Below are positions 45,785 to 54,817 of a stretch of 64,000 nt of DNA, piece after piece. How positions within the stretch are numbered: position 1 is the first letter of the stretch; every line of letters starts with the position of its first letter. Below the pieces are notes generated by a model. It was not told where the DNA came from. It did not search any database and was given only the letters and a program-made list of their open reading frames with translations. The stretch is taken from contig NZ_JAGUCN010000010.1 in NCBI RefSeq assembly GCF_018271975.1, positions 62,001 through 126,000 on the forward strand, written 5' to 3'. This DNA is from Carboxylicivirga mesophila (GTDB taxonomy: Bacteria > Bacteroidota > Bacteroidia > Bacteroidales > Marinilabiliaceae). The translations under genes were made by a program, and so were the position numbers.

Positions 45785-46537
45785 ATGACACATAACTTTC
45801 CAAATAGAATTGTATTAGTAACAGGTGCTGGCTCTGGTATAGGGCGAGAGATAGCCAGGAGTTATGCCCGTTGCCAGGCAACAGTTTTGGTGGTGGATAA
45901 ATCTGGGCAGATGGCCGCGAATACGGCTGATATGATCCATCAGGATGGGGGAGTAGCAGCGGTATATCAGGCGGATATTAGTGTGGCAAATGAAATTGTG
46001 AACCTATTTGAAAGCTTAAAGAATCAATATGGTTGTCTTGATATATTAATCAATAATGCCGGTGTTACCAGCTTTAAATCACCTTATGAAATAACTGTGT
46101 ATGAATGGGACAGTGTGATTAACACAAATTTGCGAGGTGCCTTTTTATGTGCACGCGAAGCTGCTAAGCTGATGCGGCCAAATAAAAGAGGTGCCATTGT
46201 AAACATTGCTTCCACAAGGGCTTTGATGTCGGAGCACAACAGTGAAGCCTATGCAGCGTCTAAAGGTGGTATTATTGCCCTGACTCATGCTTTGGCGGCT
46301 TCAATGGCAACAGATAACATACAGGTTAACTGTATTAGTCCGGGGTGGATAGAAACAGGTGATTACGCTCAACTGCGCGCTAAAGATCATACACAGCACT
46401 TTTCAGGACGGGTAGGCCGGCCGGCTGATATTGCCAGGGCCTGTATGTATCTCACACAACCAGACAATAACTTTATAAATGGCACTAACCTGGTGATAGA
46501 CGGTGGTATGACCCGCAAAATGATGTATGAGGAGTGA
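45785..46537 (+). CDS. Short-chain dehydrogenase/reductase
   Basis: A 250-residue classical SDR: cofactor loop VTGAGSGIGRE, NNAG motif in ILINNAGVTSF, active site Ser around NIASTRALMS and Tyr156-x-x-x-Lys160 in EAYAASKGG, and the C-terminal NGTNLVIDGGMTRKM. It oxidises or reduces an alcohol or ketone with NAD(P)(H). Family members include 3-oxoacyl reductases and sugar dehydrogenases; the substrate is not evident. The ATG at 45785 replaces an upstream TTG frame opening. It lies alone between non-coding regions. Confidence 0.93.
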   Translation: MTHNFPNRIVLVTGAGSGIGREIARSYARCQATVLVVDKSGQMAANTADMIHQDGGVAAVYQADISVANEIVNLFESLKNQYGCLDILINNAGVTSFKSPYEITVYEWDSVINTNLRGAFLCAREAAKLMRPNKRGAIVNIASTRALMSEHNSEAYAASKGGIIALTHALAASMATDNIQVNCISPGWIETGDYAQLRAKDHTQHFSGRVGRPADIARACMYLTQPDNNFINGTNLVIDGGMTRKMMYEE

Positions 46538-46892
46538 TGGTAAAGTACGCCGCTCCCGGAGTAATCCTTTCGCGAGGTTTAGTAAAGTACAAATGATTTA
46601 ACAACAAAAGCGGCTCTATTTTTAGGGTAGCATTTGTTATATTTGATGCTATGAGCCCATCGCTAAGCGAAGTCTGTCACTTCCCCGCCGCTAGCGCAGA
46701 TTTGAAATCTGTGCTATGGAAGAAAATGGCTTCCTGGATGTTTTGGTTATAAAACTGTAGCATGTATTCAAATCCGCGCCAGCGGCGGGTATTATAAAAC
46801 AGCTAAAGATAATACATCTGTAAGTTATGATTATTGGGAATATGTATTAAACAAACCTTTGAGAATGAGTGAAAAAATGCCACTGCAAAAAA
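46538..46892 (+). other. 355-bp gene-free region holding a large inverted repeat
   Basis: No coding frame is credible. The main content is a 23-base inverted repeat (arms 46684-46706 and 46767-46789, 21 of 23 complementary; both mismatches would be G-U pairs in a minus-strand transcript) around a 60-base spacer. A smaller palindrome AGATTTGAAATCT lies inside the left arm. Confidence 0.55.
46684..46789 (+). repeat. REP/MITE-like inverted repeat
   Basis: The arms begin CCCGCCGCTAGCGCAG and end GCGCCAGCGGCGGG. High GC within AT-rich surroundings, long arms and lack of a gene suggest a small non-autonomous mobile or REP-type element rather than a terminator. Confidence 0.55.
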
Positions 46893-47114
46893 ATGAATAG
46901 TAGAAGTAAGAAATATCTTGGAATAGGTTTCATTATCTTAATATCAATTATAATGATAGATTTGCTATTGGGAGATGCTCCATCAAGGTTAATGGGACGC
47001 TCTCCTGAACAGGTTACAATTTCCTATGTGCTCAGTAATTTTCATATTTATATTTTTAGAGCTATCATATTCACAGGGTTTGTTGCTATGATATCTAGTA
47101 AATTTGATAAGTGA
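46893..47114 (+). CDS. Small two-helix membrane protein, unknown
   Basis: A 73-residue protein with two hydrophobic helices (IGFIILISIIMIDLLLG and IYIFRAIIFTGFVAMI). The ATG at 46893 is preferred over GTG 46869, which would add a Cys/Lys-rich leader. No family is recognised. Hydrophobic layout and ordinary codon use make it probably real, but it is short and isolated. Confidence 0.45.
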   Translation: MNSRSKKYLGIGFIILISIIMIDLLLGDAPSRLMGRSPEQVTISYVLSNFHIYIFRAIIFTGFVAMISSKFDK

Positions 47115-47544
47115 GATAGAGAGGAAATCAGATCACCCCGTTCCTTATAGGAACTAAATAATGTAAATCGTTTGGCGTAGCGTCTCGCTACATCATAATC
47201 AACAAGGCCTCCGGCCTATATAGTAACACAAAGCCACGTTAGGGATAGCCTGGCTTTTGTTATGGATTGATAGAGCATACAAAGTGCGCTTGGTAACCAT
47301 TTTTATTACACAAAAAAAACGATGCTTATCGATCTTAAAAACCGATAGTTATCGGTTTCTGCATGGATAGTTATCCGTTTTAAGGGCTGTTGGATTTGAG
47401 AGAAATCAAAGGCGAGGGCCAACAACCAAATAGGCTACAAAAAAGAAAACCTGTCAGGATTTTAAATCCCGACAGGTTTTAAATTGTATTAGAAGTAGTC
47501 TTTAATCTTGTGTCTATCGTTTCGATACTATAATAAAGACTTGC
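47115..47544 (+). other. 430-bp gene-free region with hairpins and a terminator
   Basis: Contents: GTTCC-TTATA-GGAAC near 47150, a 13-base match ATCAACAAGGCCT (47198-47210) to 43868-43880, AAAGCCA (47230-47236) pairing with TGGCTTT (47251-47257), AACCGAT-AGTT-ATCGGTT near 47340, and the pepF terminator. No coding frame is credible. Confidence 0.55.
47446..47480 (-). terminator. Rho-independent terminator of the oligopeptidase F gene
   Basis: AAAACCTGTC and GACAGGTTTT form the outer stem, extended inward by GGATT/AATCC, 65 bases beyond the stop of the minus-strand gene. On the minus strand the stem is followed by TTTTCTTTTTT. Confidence 0.85.
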
Positions 47545-49419
47545 TTATTTCTTCTTGTTCAAAATAGCTTCAATCTCGTTCATGATGCCGTTCATGGCTT
47601 CAATAGCCTTATCAAACGGTTCTGATGAAGTCATGTCCACACCGGCTTTCTTTAAAAGCTCAATAGGATAGTCTGAGCCACCTGATGACAAGAACTCGAT
47701 GTAACGCTTGGTGGCTTCTTTATCACCTTCCAGCACTTTGGCTGCTAAAGCCTGTGAGGCCACAAAAGAAGTACTGTACTGGTACACATAAAAGTTCATG
47801 TAGAAGTGAGGAATGGCAGCCCATTCAACTGCAATATTATCTTCAACAGTACACACACCCTTGTCGTGTCCGTAGTATTTGCGGGTAATATCGCCATACA
47901 TCTGTGTTAACACTTTACCGGTTAAAGGCGTACCTTTTTCAGCTGCTTCATGTATAGCCAGTTCAAACTCGGCAAATTGTGTCTGACGAAACAAGGTGCC
48001 TTTGAAACCATCGAGCATGCTCATTAATAAGGACAGACGTAAATCATCGTCTTTCAGCTTTTTCTGCATCATGTCGTTCAGCAACACCTCGTTGAAAGTA
48101 GAGGCTACCTCAGCCACGAAAGTGGCATAATCGGCTGTAGCAAAAGGCTGTGTTTTATTTGAGAAATAGCTGTGCATGGTATGTCCCAGCTCGTGAGTAA
48201 GTGTGCTCACCTCGTTATACTGGTCGGTGTAGTTCATCAGGATATAAGGATGCACATCGTAAGCACCACCGTTTGAATAGGCACCGCTGCGCTTACCGGG
48301 GTTAGGATACACATCAATCCAACGGCTGTTGAATGCTTTATCAACCACTTCTACATATTCCTTACCAAGTGGCTTTAATGATTTTAGGATAAGCTCCTGT
48401 GCCTCCTCGTAAGAGTATTTCAGTTCCACACCTTTCACGGTTGGTGCATACATATCTGAGTACATCAGCTCATCAACACCCAGCATACGCTTCTTAAGCG
48501 CCAGGTAGCGGTGGAAAGTCTCCAGATTATTATTCACATTCGCAACCAGCGACTTGTATACTTCAACCGGAATATTATTGGGCTTAACGGCAGCTTCTAA
48601 AGCCGAATTGTAGTTACGGGCTTTGGCACGGAAAACGTTTACTTTAACCTGACCGTTCAGCATCTCACCGAAGGTGCCTTCGTATTTCAGGTAGTTGTCC
48701 CAGTATACTTTAGTGGCTTCCTGGCGCAGCTCACGGTCGGCCGATGAGCGGGCAACGCTAAAGCTGGCTGGTGTCAGTTCGGTTTCTTTACCATCCATCA
48801 TAATGCTGGCGCGTGGCATTTCGGCATTGCTGAATACACTGAATGCTGCATTAGCGGTACCGGTGATCATACCTGTTTTAGCCATTACAGCTTCTTCCAG
48901 TTCCGACAGGGTGTGCATCTTCATGCGGTACACATCCATCAGTCCCATCTCATAGATTTTTAGTTTCGGTTCCTCACTGATAAACTGCTTCATGGTGGCT
49001 TCAGGGATGGCAGCCAGCTCAGGTGTTACAAACGAGGCCTTCTGGCCATAGTCGATAAATACCTGGCGGATTTCCTTCACGCGACCCATGTTATCTGCAT
49101 CGCGCAGGTCAACATCCGATTTAAGTGAAGCATAAATGTAAAGGCGGTAACCTTCCTTCATCAGTTGTTCTGAATATTGCATGTAATCCAACAGGCTGGC
49201 GGCAGATGTGCCCAACAGGCCTTTATAGCTGCTCACCTTTTCCATTTCTTTAGCCAGCTTATCTTTGGCAGCCGACCAGGCCTGGTCACTTTCATACAAA
49301 TCAGTGAAATTCCATTTGTATTTGTCTTCAATCTCAGAGCGCTCTTTTTGAGCAAAAGAAGTCATTACAGTCAATAGCATTAAGGCCAGTGACAGCAGTT
49401 TGGTAGATACTTTCTTCAT
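47545..49419 (-). CDS. pepF: Exported oligoendopeptidase F (M3B metallopeptidase)
   Basis: A 624-residue M3-family zinc peptidase. A clear signal peptide (LLSLALMLLTVMTSFAQ) puts it in the periplasm. The PepF N-terminal domain starts at YKWNFTDLYESDQAW, and the zinc site is LTHELGHTMHSYFSN with H409, E410 and H413; the downstream glutamate in ASTFNEVLLND is the third ligand. It degrades short oligopeptides. Most PepF proteins are cytoplasmic; the exported form is common in Bacteroidota. The gene is monocistronic with its own terminator. Confidence 0.95.
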   Translation of the reverse strand: MKKVSTKLLSLALMLLTVMTSFAQKERSEIEDKYKWNFTDLYESDQAWSAAKDKLAKEMEKVSSYKGLLGTSAASLLDYMQYSEQLMKEGYRLYIYASLKSDVDLRDADNMGRVKEIRQVFIDYGQKASFVTPELAAIPEATMKQFISEEPKLKIYEMGLMDVYRMKMHTLSELEEAVMAKTGMITGTANAAFSVFSNAEMPRASIMMDGKETELTPASFSVARSSADRELRQEATKVYWDNYLKYEGTFGEMLNGQVKVNVFRAKARNYNSALEAAVKPNNIPVEVYKSLVANVNNNLETFHRYLALKKRMLGVDELMYSDMYAPTVKGVELKYSYEEAQELILKSLKPLGKEYVEVVDKAFNSRWIDVYPNPGKRSGAYSNGGAYDVHPYILMNYTDQYNEVSTLTHELGHTMHSYFSNKTQPFATADYATFVAEVASTFNEVLLNDMMQKKLKDDDLRLSLLMSMLDGFKGTLFRQTQFAEFELAIHEAAEKGTPLTGKVLTQMYGDITRKYYGHDKGVCTVEDNIAVEWAAIPHFYMNFYVYQYSTSFVASQALAAKVLEGDKEATKRYIEFLSSGGSDYPIELLKKAGVDMTSSEPFDKAIEAMNGIMNEIEAILNKKK

Positions 49420-49817
49420 GGTTTAATCGTTGTGTGTTAATTATTAGTGCCGCAAAATAAGGAAAGTAAATGAGAAGCACATGTGTTTTGGGGGCTTATT
49501 GGCGATATGAAAAGATGATTATCATCAATTATGAAGAGCTGCCAGATGCTTGTTGTTAGCATTTTCCGTGATGCTAATTAAAAGGCTAATTGCTTATGGC
49601 TGATAACGAATCTCATGGTGCTCTAGATTAAAACGTTATTTTTCTTCTATCTTCATTCCTCTGACTACTATCTACTGACCACTGACTTATTTCTTCTGCC
49701 TTCTGCCTTCAAAACTTCTGCCTGATAAAAAAAAATGAACTTTCGATAAGGGTATGGAAGTTTATGAGCTGTCCTTATGATGACAATGCAATAAATAAAC
49801 AATTAAACCTAAATATC
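49420..49817 (+). other. 398-bp divergent intergenic region with a CT-rich short repeat
   Basis: It separates pepF from the next plus-strand gene. Bases 49660-49722 are low-complexity and CT-rich, with ACTGACCACTGACT and two tandem CTTCTGC copies (49693-49706) plus a third nearby. No gene or clear promoter motif is seen. Confidence 0.5.
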
Positions 49818-51122
49818 ATGAAAGCAAATAGTCAATCAATTGGATTAAGCACACGTTTCTTTTGGATTTTGATGGCAGGAATGCTCTCCATCTCTTTTAT
49901 GGCCCAGGGAGTGGTAAAAAAAGAGAAGCGGGTTTTTGAAGAAGGCACCTATAAAGAAATCAAAGGAAAAGTTGTGGATGCAAACAGTGGCGACGACCTG
50001 GTATTTGCCAACGTAACCATTGAAGGAACGAACATTGCAACAGTTACTAACTCCGAAGGTAGTTTTGCACTAAAAGTGCCTAATGAAATGCTGAATAAGA
50101 ATATGACCTTCTCATACATCGGCTATGAAAAAAAATCAGTACCTATTGCATCTCTTAAAGACGACAAGAACAAGATTAAGCTGGAATTACTAACGGTGTC
50201 ATTGGATGCCATTACAGTGTTTCCCAAGGATCCTAACCTACTCATTGAGGCAGTTTTGAATCATCGAAAAGACAACTACTCGCAGGATGAGAATAAAATG
50301 ACTGCTTTTTACCGCGAAACAATTCGTAAGCGCCGCAACTATGCATCTTTATCAGAAGCTGTAGTGGAAGTATACAAGCAAGGTTATTCGAACCATAAGG
50401 ACGATGCAGTGAAGCTGCTGAAAGGACGTAAGAGCGTTGATTACAGCAAGCTGGATACGGTATTGTTCAAATTGCAGGGTGGCCCATATTCAACACTGAT
50501 GCTGGATATTATGAAGAGTCCGTATATGATTTTACGATACGACTTACTTGACCAGTATGATTTTGAGATTGCCAATATCACCCGTCAGGACGATCGTATA
50601 TTGTATATCTTAAATTTCAAGCAGAAAGACTGGGTACCTGAACCATTGTTCTATGGCAGCTTATACATCGACTCTGAAACCATGGCTATTGTAAGTGCTT
50701 CTTACAATGTTAATACGGAGGATAAAAGAGCAGTAGGTGAGATGTTTATCAAGCGTAAGCCTGCCGGTGCCGATGTTTATCCAACAAAAGCTTCTTATCT
50801 GGTGACCTACCGCGAGAAAGATGGTAAATGGATTTATGGTTACTCGCGTGGTGAGATAACATTTAAAGTGGATTGGAAGAAAAAGTGGTTTAATACCGTT
50901 TACCATACCGGTATTGAAATGGCTATTACCGATTGGGAAAGAACAAGTGAGAAAGCCTTTAAAGGTACAGAGCGTTTGAAGAAAAGTGTGGTAATGAGCG
51001 ATACTGAAATGGGCTTTGCTGATGCTGATTTCTGGGGAGCCTATAATGTAATTGAACCAGAAAAGTCAATCGAGTCGGCTATTAAAAAGATTCAGAAGAA
51101 TATCGAAAAGCTGGATAACTAG
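49818..51122 (+). CDS. Carboxypeptidase-regulatory-like domain envelope protein
   Basis: A 434-residue exported protein. A signal-like segment (FFWILMAGMLSISFMAQG) is followed by a CarboxypepD_reg-like domain (~45-130, EIKGKVVDANSGDDLVFANV, SYIGYEKKSVPI). The remaining ~280 residues (TAFYRETIRKRRNYASLSE, YGSLYIDSETMAIVSASYN) are the beta-rich, possibly outer-membrane-associated part seen in related Bacteroidota proteins of unknown role. The ATG at 49818 is chosen over an upstream frame opening at 49764 because the signal sequence starts there. It ends at a terminator. Confidence 0.75.
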   Translation: MKANSQSIGLSTRFFWILMAGMLSISFMAQGVVKKEKRVFEEGTYKEIKGKVVDANSGDDLVFANVTIEGTNIATVTNSEGSFALKVPNEMLNKNMTFSYIGYEKKSVPIASLKDDKNKIKLELLTVSLDAITVFPKDPNLLIEAVLNHRKDNYSQDENKMTAFYRETIRKRRNYASLSEAVVEVYKQGYSNHKDDAVKLLKGRKSVDYSKLDTVLFKLQGGPYSTLMLDIMKSPYMILRYDLLDQYDFEIANITRQDDRILYILNFKQKDWVPEPLFYGSLYIDSETMAIVSASYNVNTEDKRAVGEMFIKRKPAGADVYPTKASYLVTYREKDGKWIYGYSRGEITFKVDWKKKWFNTVYHTGIEMAITDWERTSEKAFKGTERLKKSVVMSDTEMGFADADFWGAYNVIEPEKSIESAIKKIQKNIEKLDN

Positions 51123-51147
51123 CATTAAAACCAATACATCATATATC

Positions 51148-51185
51148 AAGCTGGTAGTCCCTGGTGACTATCAGCTTTCTTTTTG
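51148..51185 (+). terminator. Terminator overlapping the stop codon of the convergent MATE gene
   Basis: AAGCTGGTAGTC pairs with GACTATCAGCTT (12 pairs, one G-U) around CCTGGT, followed by TCTTTTT. It ends the plus-strand gene at 51122, and its right arm contains the TCA that is the MATE stop codon on the other strand. Confidence 0.85.
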
Positions 51186-52547
51186 CCCAAATGCAATGGC
51201 CCTGTTAAGGCGCTTAAGCTCGTAAATTAGAAATACTGATGTAATCAGCGCCGATACGGTATCGGCAATTGGTCCGGCCAGCCAAACACCATCAAGGCCA
51301 ATGTGCTTGGGCAATATTAACAATACAGGTACCAGCACAATCACTTGGCGAAGCAAAGAGATTAGGGCTGCCAAACCGGCTTTTCCGGTCGACTGAAAGT
51401 AGTTACCGGTAATAATCTGAAATCCAACCAGTGGCAGGGCCAGCAAAAAGAGTCTTAACCCACGTGTGCCTATATCAAGCAGCTCCTGGCTGTTGTTATT
51501 AAAGGCTTTAATAATGGTGCGCGGAAATAATTCGCTCAAGGCAAATCCCAGTATAGAGATGATGGTGGCAAATATCAGTCCTATAACCAATGTTTCTTTC
51601 ACTCGGCGGTAGTTTTTAGCCCCGTAATTGAAACCTATGATGGGTTGAGCGGCCATATTAATGGCAATAACGGTCATTACCAATAGCATGGCCACGCTCA
51701 TGATCACACCCATGGCACCAACCGCCAGATCGCCCCCATATTTTACCAGCTGCACATTAAAAGTACCAAACACCAGGCTGGAGGCCATTTGCATTGAGAA
51801 TGGAGCAAAGCCAATGGAGATGATGTACCAGATAATCTCATTGTTGAGCTTAAAGTTTCGCACTCTAAGCCGTATGACCGAACGCCGGCTTCTGAAATGC
51901 GCAATGACCCATATACATAAAGCCAGCTGCGATAGAATAGTGGCATAGGCGGCTCCTGCCACACCCATGTTAAGGCCAAAAATAAATATCGGATCCAGTA
52001 TCAGATTTAAGCCGGCACTGATGAGCATCGATATCATGGCTACCTTTGCACTGCCCTCAGAGCGTATCAGATTATTCAGCGAGTAGCCAACAATATTAAA
52101 TACCGATCCAAATAATATGATGTTAAGATATTCATTGGCATAGTCGAAGGTTTCGTCATTAACACCAAAAAAGCGAAGCAATGGATCTTTAATTGTAAAT
52201 CCCAGAAACATGATAAACAAAGCAACAATCACCATGAGTACAAAGGCGTTGCCAAGCACTTTCTCGGCCCGGTCGAAATCTTTTTTGCCAAGGTTTAGGG
52301 ACACCCTCACGCCAGCCCCCATGCCTATCAGCATACCAAACGCCATCATAATAACCATGATGGGAAATACAGCACTTAGACCCGATAAAGCCATAGCTCC
52401 TACACCATGCCCGATAAAAATGCGGTCGACAATGTTATAAAGAGAGTTGATGATGACACCCGCAAAGGCTGGCAAAAAATACCTCCAAAGGAGCTTTGGT
52501 ATCTTCTCAAATTCCAGCTCTTTTACATTTTGTGCCTGTTTCGACAT
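51171..52547 (-). CDS. MATE-family multidrug/metabolite exporter
   Basis: A 458-residue inner-membrane protein with about 12 hydrophobic segments. Family features are an N-terminal LLWRYFLPAFAGVIINSLYNIVD, FPIMVIMMAFGMLIGMGAG, and the start of the second half MAAQPIIGFNYGAKNYRRV. MATE proteins exchange Na+ or H+ for cationic compounds. Substrate unknown. The ATG at 52547 is preferred over an upstream in-frame start at 52583, and a -7 box lies just before it. Confidence 0.93.
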   Translation of the reverse strand: MSKQAQNVKELEFEKIPKLLWRYFLPAFAGVIINSLYNIVDRIFIGHGVGAMALSGLSAVFPIMVIMMAFGMLIGMGAGVRVSLNLGKKDFDRAEKVLGNAFVLMVIVALFIMFLGFTIKDPLLRFFGVNDETFDYANEYLNIILFGSVFNIVGYSLNNLIRSEGSAKVAMISMLISAGLNLILDPIFIFGLNMGVAGAAYATILSQLALCIWVIAHFRSRRSVIRLRVRNFKLNNEIIWYIISIGFAPFSMQMASSLVFGTFNVQLVKYGGDLAVGAMGVIMSVAMLLVMTVIAINMAAQPIIGFNYGAKNYRRVKETLVIGLIFATIISILGFALSELFPRTIIKAFNNNSQELLDIGTRGLRLFLLALPLVGFQIITGNYFQSTGKAGLAALISLLRQVIVLVPVLLILPKHIGLDGVWLAGPIADTVSALITSVFLIYELKRLNRAIAFGQKES

Positions 52548-52571
52548 GAATAAAGTTTCTGTTGTGCGGCA

Positions 52572-52579
52572 CAAAAGTA
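52572..52579 (-). promoter_or_regulatory. Candidate -7 box (TACTTTTG on the minus strand)
   Basis: A TAnnTTTG match 25 bases upstream of the MATE start at 52547. It would give a short leader and supports that start. No -33 element is obvious. Confidence 0.4.
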
Positions 52580-52682
52580 ACAAAAGCTATTCAACGGCTC
52601 GGTCATTTCATGCTTTTTGTCAGTTTTTATCATTTATTGCAAGAAATTAAACCTTAGCGCTACGATTATCTGATAGCGTGTT

Positions 52683-52690
52683 TAACTTTG
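52683..52690 (+). promoter_or_regulatory. Candidate -7 box (TAACTTTG)
   Basis: A TAnnTTTG match 63 bases upstream of the ATG at 52754, in a short AT-rich divergent region. No -33 element is obvious. Confidence 0.35.
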
Positions 52691-52753
52691 AAATATGTTT
52701 TTCTCATTATAAATGGCTAATTTGTTATTTGTTTAATCACTATACCCCATCCT

Positions 52754-54199
52754 ATGAGAGTCAGATTGCTGATCATTTTAAGTGTCATTTTGGGTAGCGT
52801 TAGTGCCCAGGATGCCCATTACTGGACTGAACAATACGGAACACGCTCCATGCTTCTGAGCAACTCGGTGTATGGTAGTGTTGAGGATTTAGGCGCTGTT
52901 TATTACAATCCGGCCCGCTTGAGTTTTATCGAAGAAAATGCCTTTTTGATTAGTGGTAAAGTGTATCAGCTCAGCTCATATGCCTTTGATACAAATAGTA
53001 ATGGCGATCGCACGTCACCTAAAAGGCAGTCGTCTTTTGGTGGTGCGCCCAGTTTGCTGGCTGGTACCTACCGCGTTAAAGGGTGGGATAAGCACTCTTT
53101 TGCCTACTCATTTTTAGGGCGTCGTAATATGGATATCAGCCTTACGGAAAGCAGCAGTACTTATGGAGATGTGCTACCTATCATTCCTGGAGAAGAATAT
53201 TTTAGTGGTGATGTTTACCTGCAAAAGAAGTTCAATGAAGAATGGTTTGGTCTCAGCTGGTCATTTGCCCCCAACGAACGATTTAGTATAGGTGTTTCCA
53301 ACTTTTTAACCGTTCGTAAGCAGAATGCTCTGGATGAAACGCAGATATATGCTTATACCGAAGCACAGGATGTTGAATCTTATAAAAACAATAATAGCTA
53401 TAGTTTTTCGCATGCTGGTTTGTTGTGGAAAATTGGCATGGCATGGAATCTCGACCCGATAATCTGCGGGATTACAATTACAACGCCAACAGTTTCTCTA
53501 TCGGGTAATGGCTCCTTTAACTACGACTACATTTATACAGGTATCAATGAGGCTAACCCTATATATGAGCGCAACAAGCAAAATGATTTAGATATGACCT
53601 ATAAAACTCCCTTTTCGATAGCAGGTGGGGTGGGAGTAAACATTGAGCGAAGTTCAATACATGCCAGTGCCGAGTATTTTGGGGCGGTGAGTGAATATAC
53701 GCTGATGACCAGTGAGCCGTTTACAGGTCAGAGTACCAATACAGAATATCAGGCAGTATTGGTTGATAAGCTGAAACCGGTGCTCAACTTTGGCATTGGT
53801 TATAATTTTGTTTTTAGCGATGCTGTTTATGGATATATCAGTTATTCAACAGATTTTTCCGCAGCTTCGGCAACAATTAACGAAGGAGAAATATTCAGGG
53901 CTAAAACCTACGCGTCTACATTTAAGAGTAATATTAACCATTTTGGCGGTGGGGTGGTGATGCACCTCAAAAGAGCAGATATTACTTTTGGTGCTTCGCT
54001 GGCAACAACTGACTACCGTATTAAGCGCTCGCTGGTATTTCCAGAAGATGGCGGTTCCGGTATTTTTGATCCAGATGCCTACACCGATGTTCATTGGAAT
54101 CGTTGGCGTTTCATCGTCGGGGTATCTATACCTTTCTTAAATGATTTTGCTAAAAAGTGGGAGGATAAACTGCTGAATAATGGCGATAAGGCCAATTAA
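52754..54199 (+). CDS. Outer-membrane beta-barrel protein, FadL/OmpP1-like
   Basis: A 481-residue protein with a signal peptide (LLIILSVILGSVSAQ) and an N-terminal EQYGTRSMLLSNSVYGSV then GAVYYNPARLSFIEE, the order seen in FadL/OmpP1-type hydrophobic-compound transporters (substrate-hatch region and NPA-like motif). Many amphipathic strands follow (HFGGGVVMHLKRADITFGAS), ending in RWRFIVGVSIPFLNDF. It probably forms a 14-stranded barrel for hydrophobic solutes; assignment to the FadL group is tentative. It ends 2 bases from a convergent gene. Confidence 0.7.
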   Translation: MRVRLLIILSVILGSVSAQDAHYWTEQYGTRSMLLSNSVYGSVEDLGAVYYNPARLSFIEENAFLISGKVYQLSSYAFDTNSNGDRTSPKRQSSFGGAPSLLAGTYRVKGWDKHSFAYSFLGRRNMDISLTESSSTYGDVLPIIPGEEYFSGDVYLQKKFNEEWFGLSWSFAPNERFSIGVSNFLTVRKQNALDETQIYAYTEAQDVESYKNNNSYSFSHAGLLWKIGMAWNLDPIICGITITTPTVSLSGNGSFNYDYIYTGINEANPIYERNKQNDLDMTYKTPFSIAGGVGVNIERSSIHASAEYFGAVSEYTLMTSEPFTGQSTNTEYQAVLVDKLKPVLNFGIGYNFVFSDAVYGYISYSTDFSAASATINEGEIFRAKTYASTFKSNINHFGGGVVMHLKRADITFGASLATTDYRIKRSLVFPEDGGSGIFDPDAYTDVHWNRWRFIVGVSIPFLNDFAKKWEDKLLNNGDKAN

Positions 54200-54201
54200 T
54201 A

Positions 54202-54726
54202 TCAGGCGATCGCTTCTAAAATTTTCTTAGCCCTGTTGACTTCTCCTTTACTGCCGTACGGGAGCAGATTCTCGAGCACGGCTTTGAGTTCGGGAATGAG
54301 TTCCGGATAGGTGGTGGTCAAATTATAAATGATTTGCATACAATGGGCTTTCACGGCTATGGGTGTTTCCTCAGTCTGTAGCCAGGTAAAACAGCAATCG
54401 AGCAAATTACCATCAGCTTTTTCGCTAATATCGTGCTGGGTAAGTATTCTCAGGTAATGCCGCCTGATGCTTTGATTAGTAAGCTGTGGGGTGCGTTCCA
54501 AAATCAGCTCCAGATAGTCATCCAGTACATGCACATCTATGTCATGAGCCAGGTCAAGCAGGTATGCAGAACGCCAGGCGATTTTACCATCTGCATGTTC
54601 GTTTAATTCAAAAAGAATTTGAATATCATGTGATGATTGGTATAGTTCCTTAGCCAGGCTTTTAAATGAATCGCCTGCCCATTCGCCATCAATCAGTGAT
54701 ATTAGTTCTTCTTTTCGTTTATGCAT
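54202..54726 (-). CDS. HEAT-repeat-like helical protein, unknown
   Basis: A 174-residue all-helical protein. Repeating helical pairs (WRSAYLLDLAHDIDVHVLDD, RRHYLRILTQHDISE, VKAHCMQIIYNLTTTYPEL) suggest HEAT/ARM-like repeats used for protein contacts. No catalytic motif or signal peptide. The ATG at 54726 is preferred over TTG 54783; a TATCTTTG -7 box at 54731-54738 lies so close that the transcript could be nearly leaderless. Convergent with the FadL-like gene, 2 bases between stops. Confidence 0.65.
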   Translation of the reverse strand: MHKRKEELISLIDGEWAGDSFKSLAKELYQSSHDIQILFELNEHADGKIAWRSAYLLDLAHDIDVHVLDDYLELILERTPQLTNQSIRRHYLRILTQHDISEKADGNLLDCCFTWLQTEETPIAVKAHCMQIIYNLTTTYPELIPELKAVLENLLPYGSKGEVNRAKKILEAIA

Positions 54727-54730
54727 AGCA

Positions 54731-54738
54731 CAAAGATA
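54731..54738 (-). promoter_or_regulatory. Candidate -7 box (TATCTTTG on the minus strand)
   Basis: An exact TAnnTTTG match, 5 bases upstream of the ATG at 54726. If used, transcription starts at or near the ATG. Confidence 0.4.
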
Positions 54739-54817
54739 CAGCCCTTGCGCAATAATCGATTGCAGCAAGATGTTTTTTGGCAATGATAATTTTATATCTT
54801 CGACAAAAAAATAGAAA

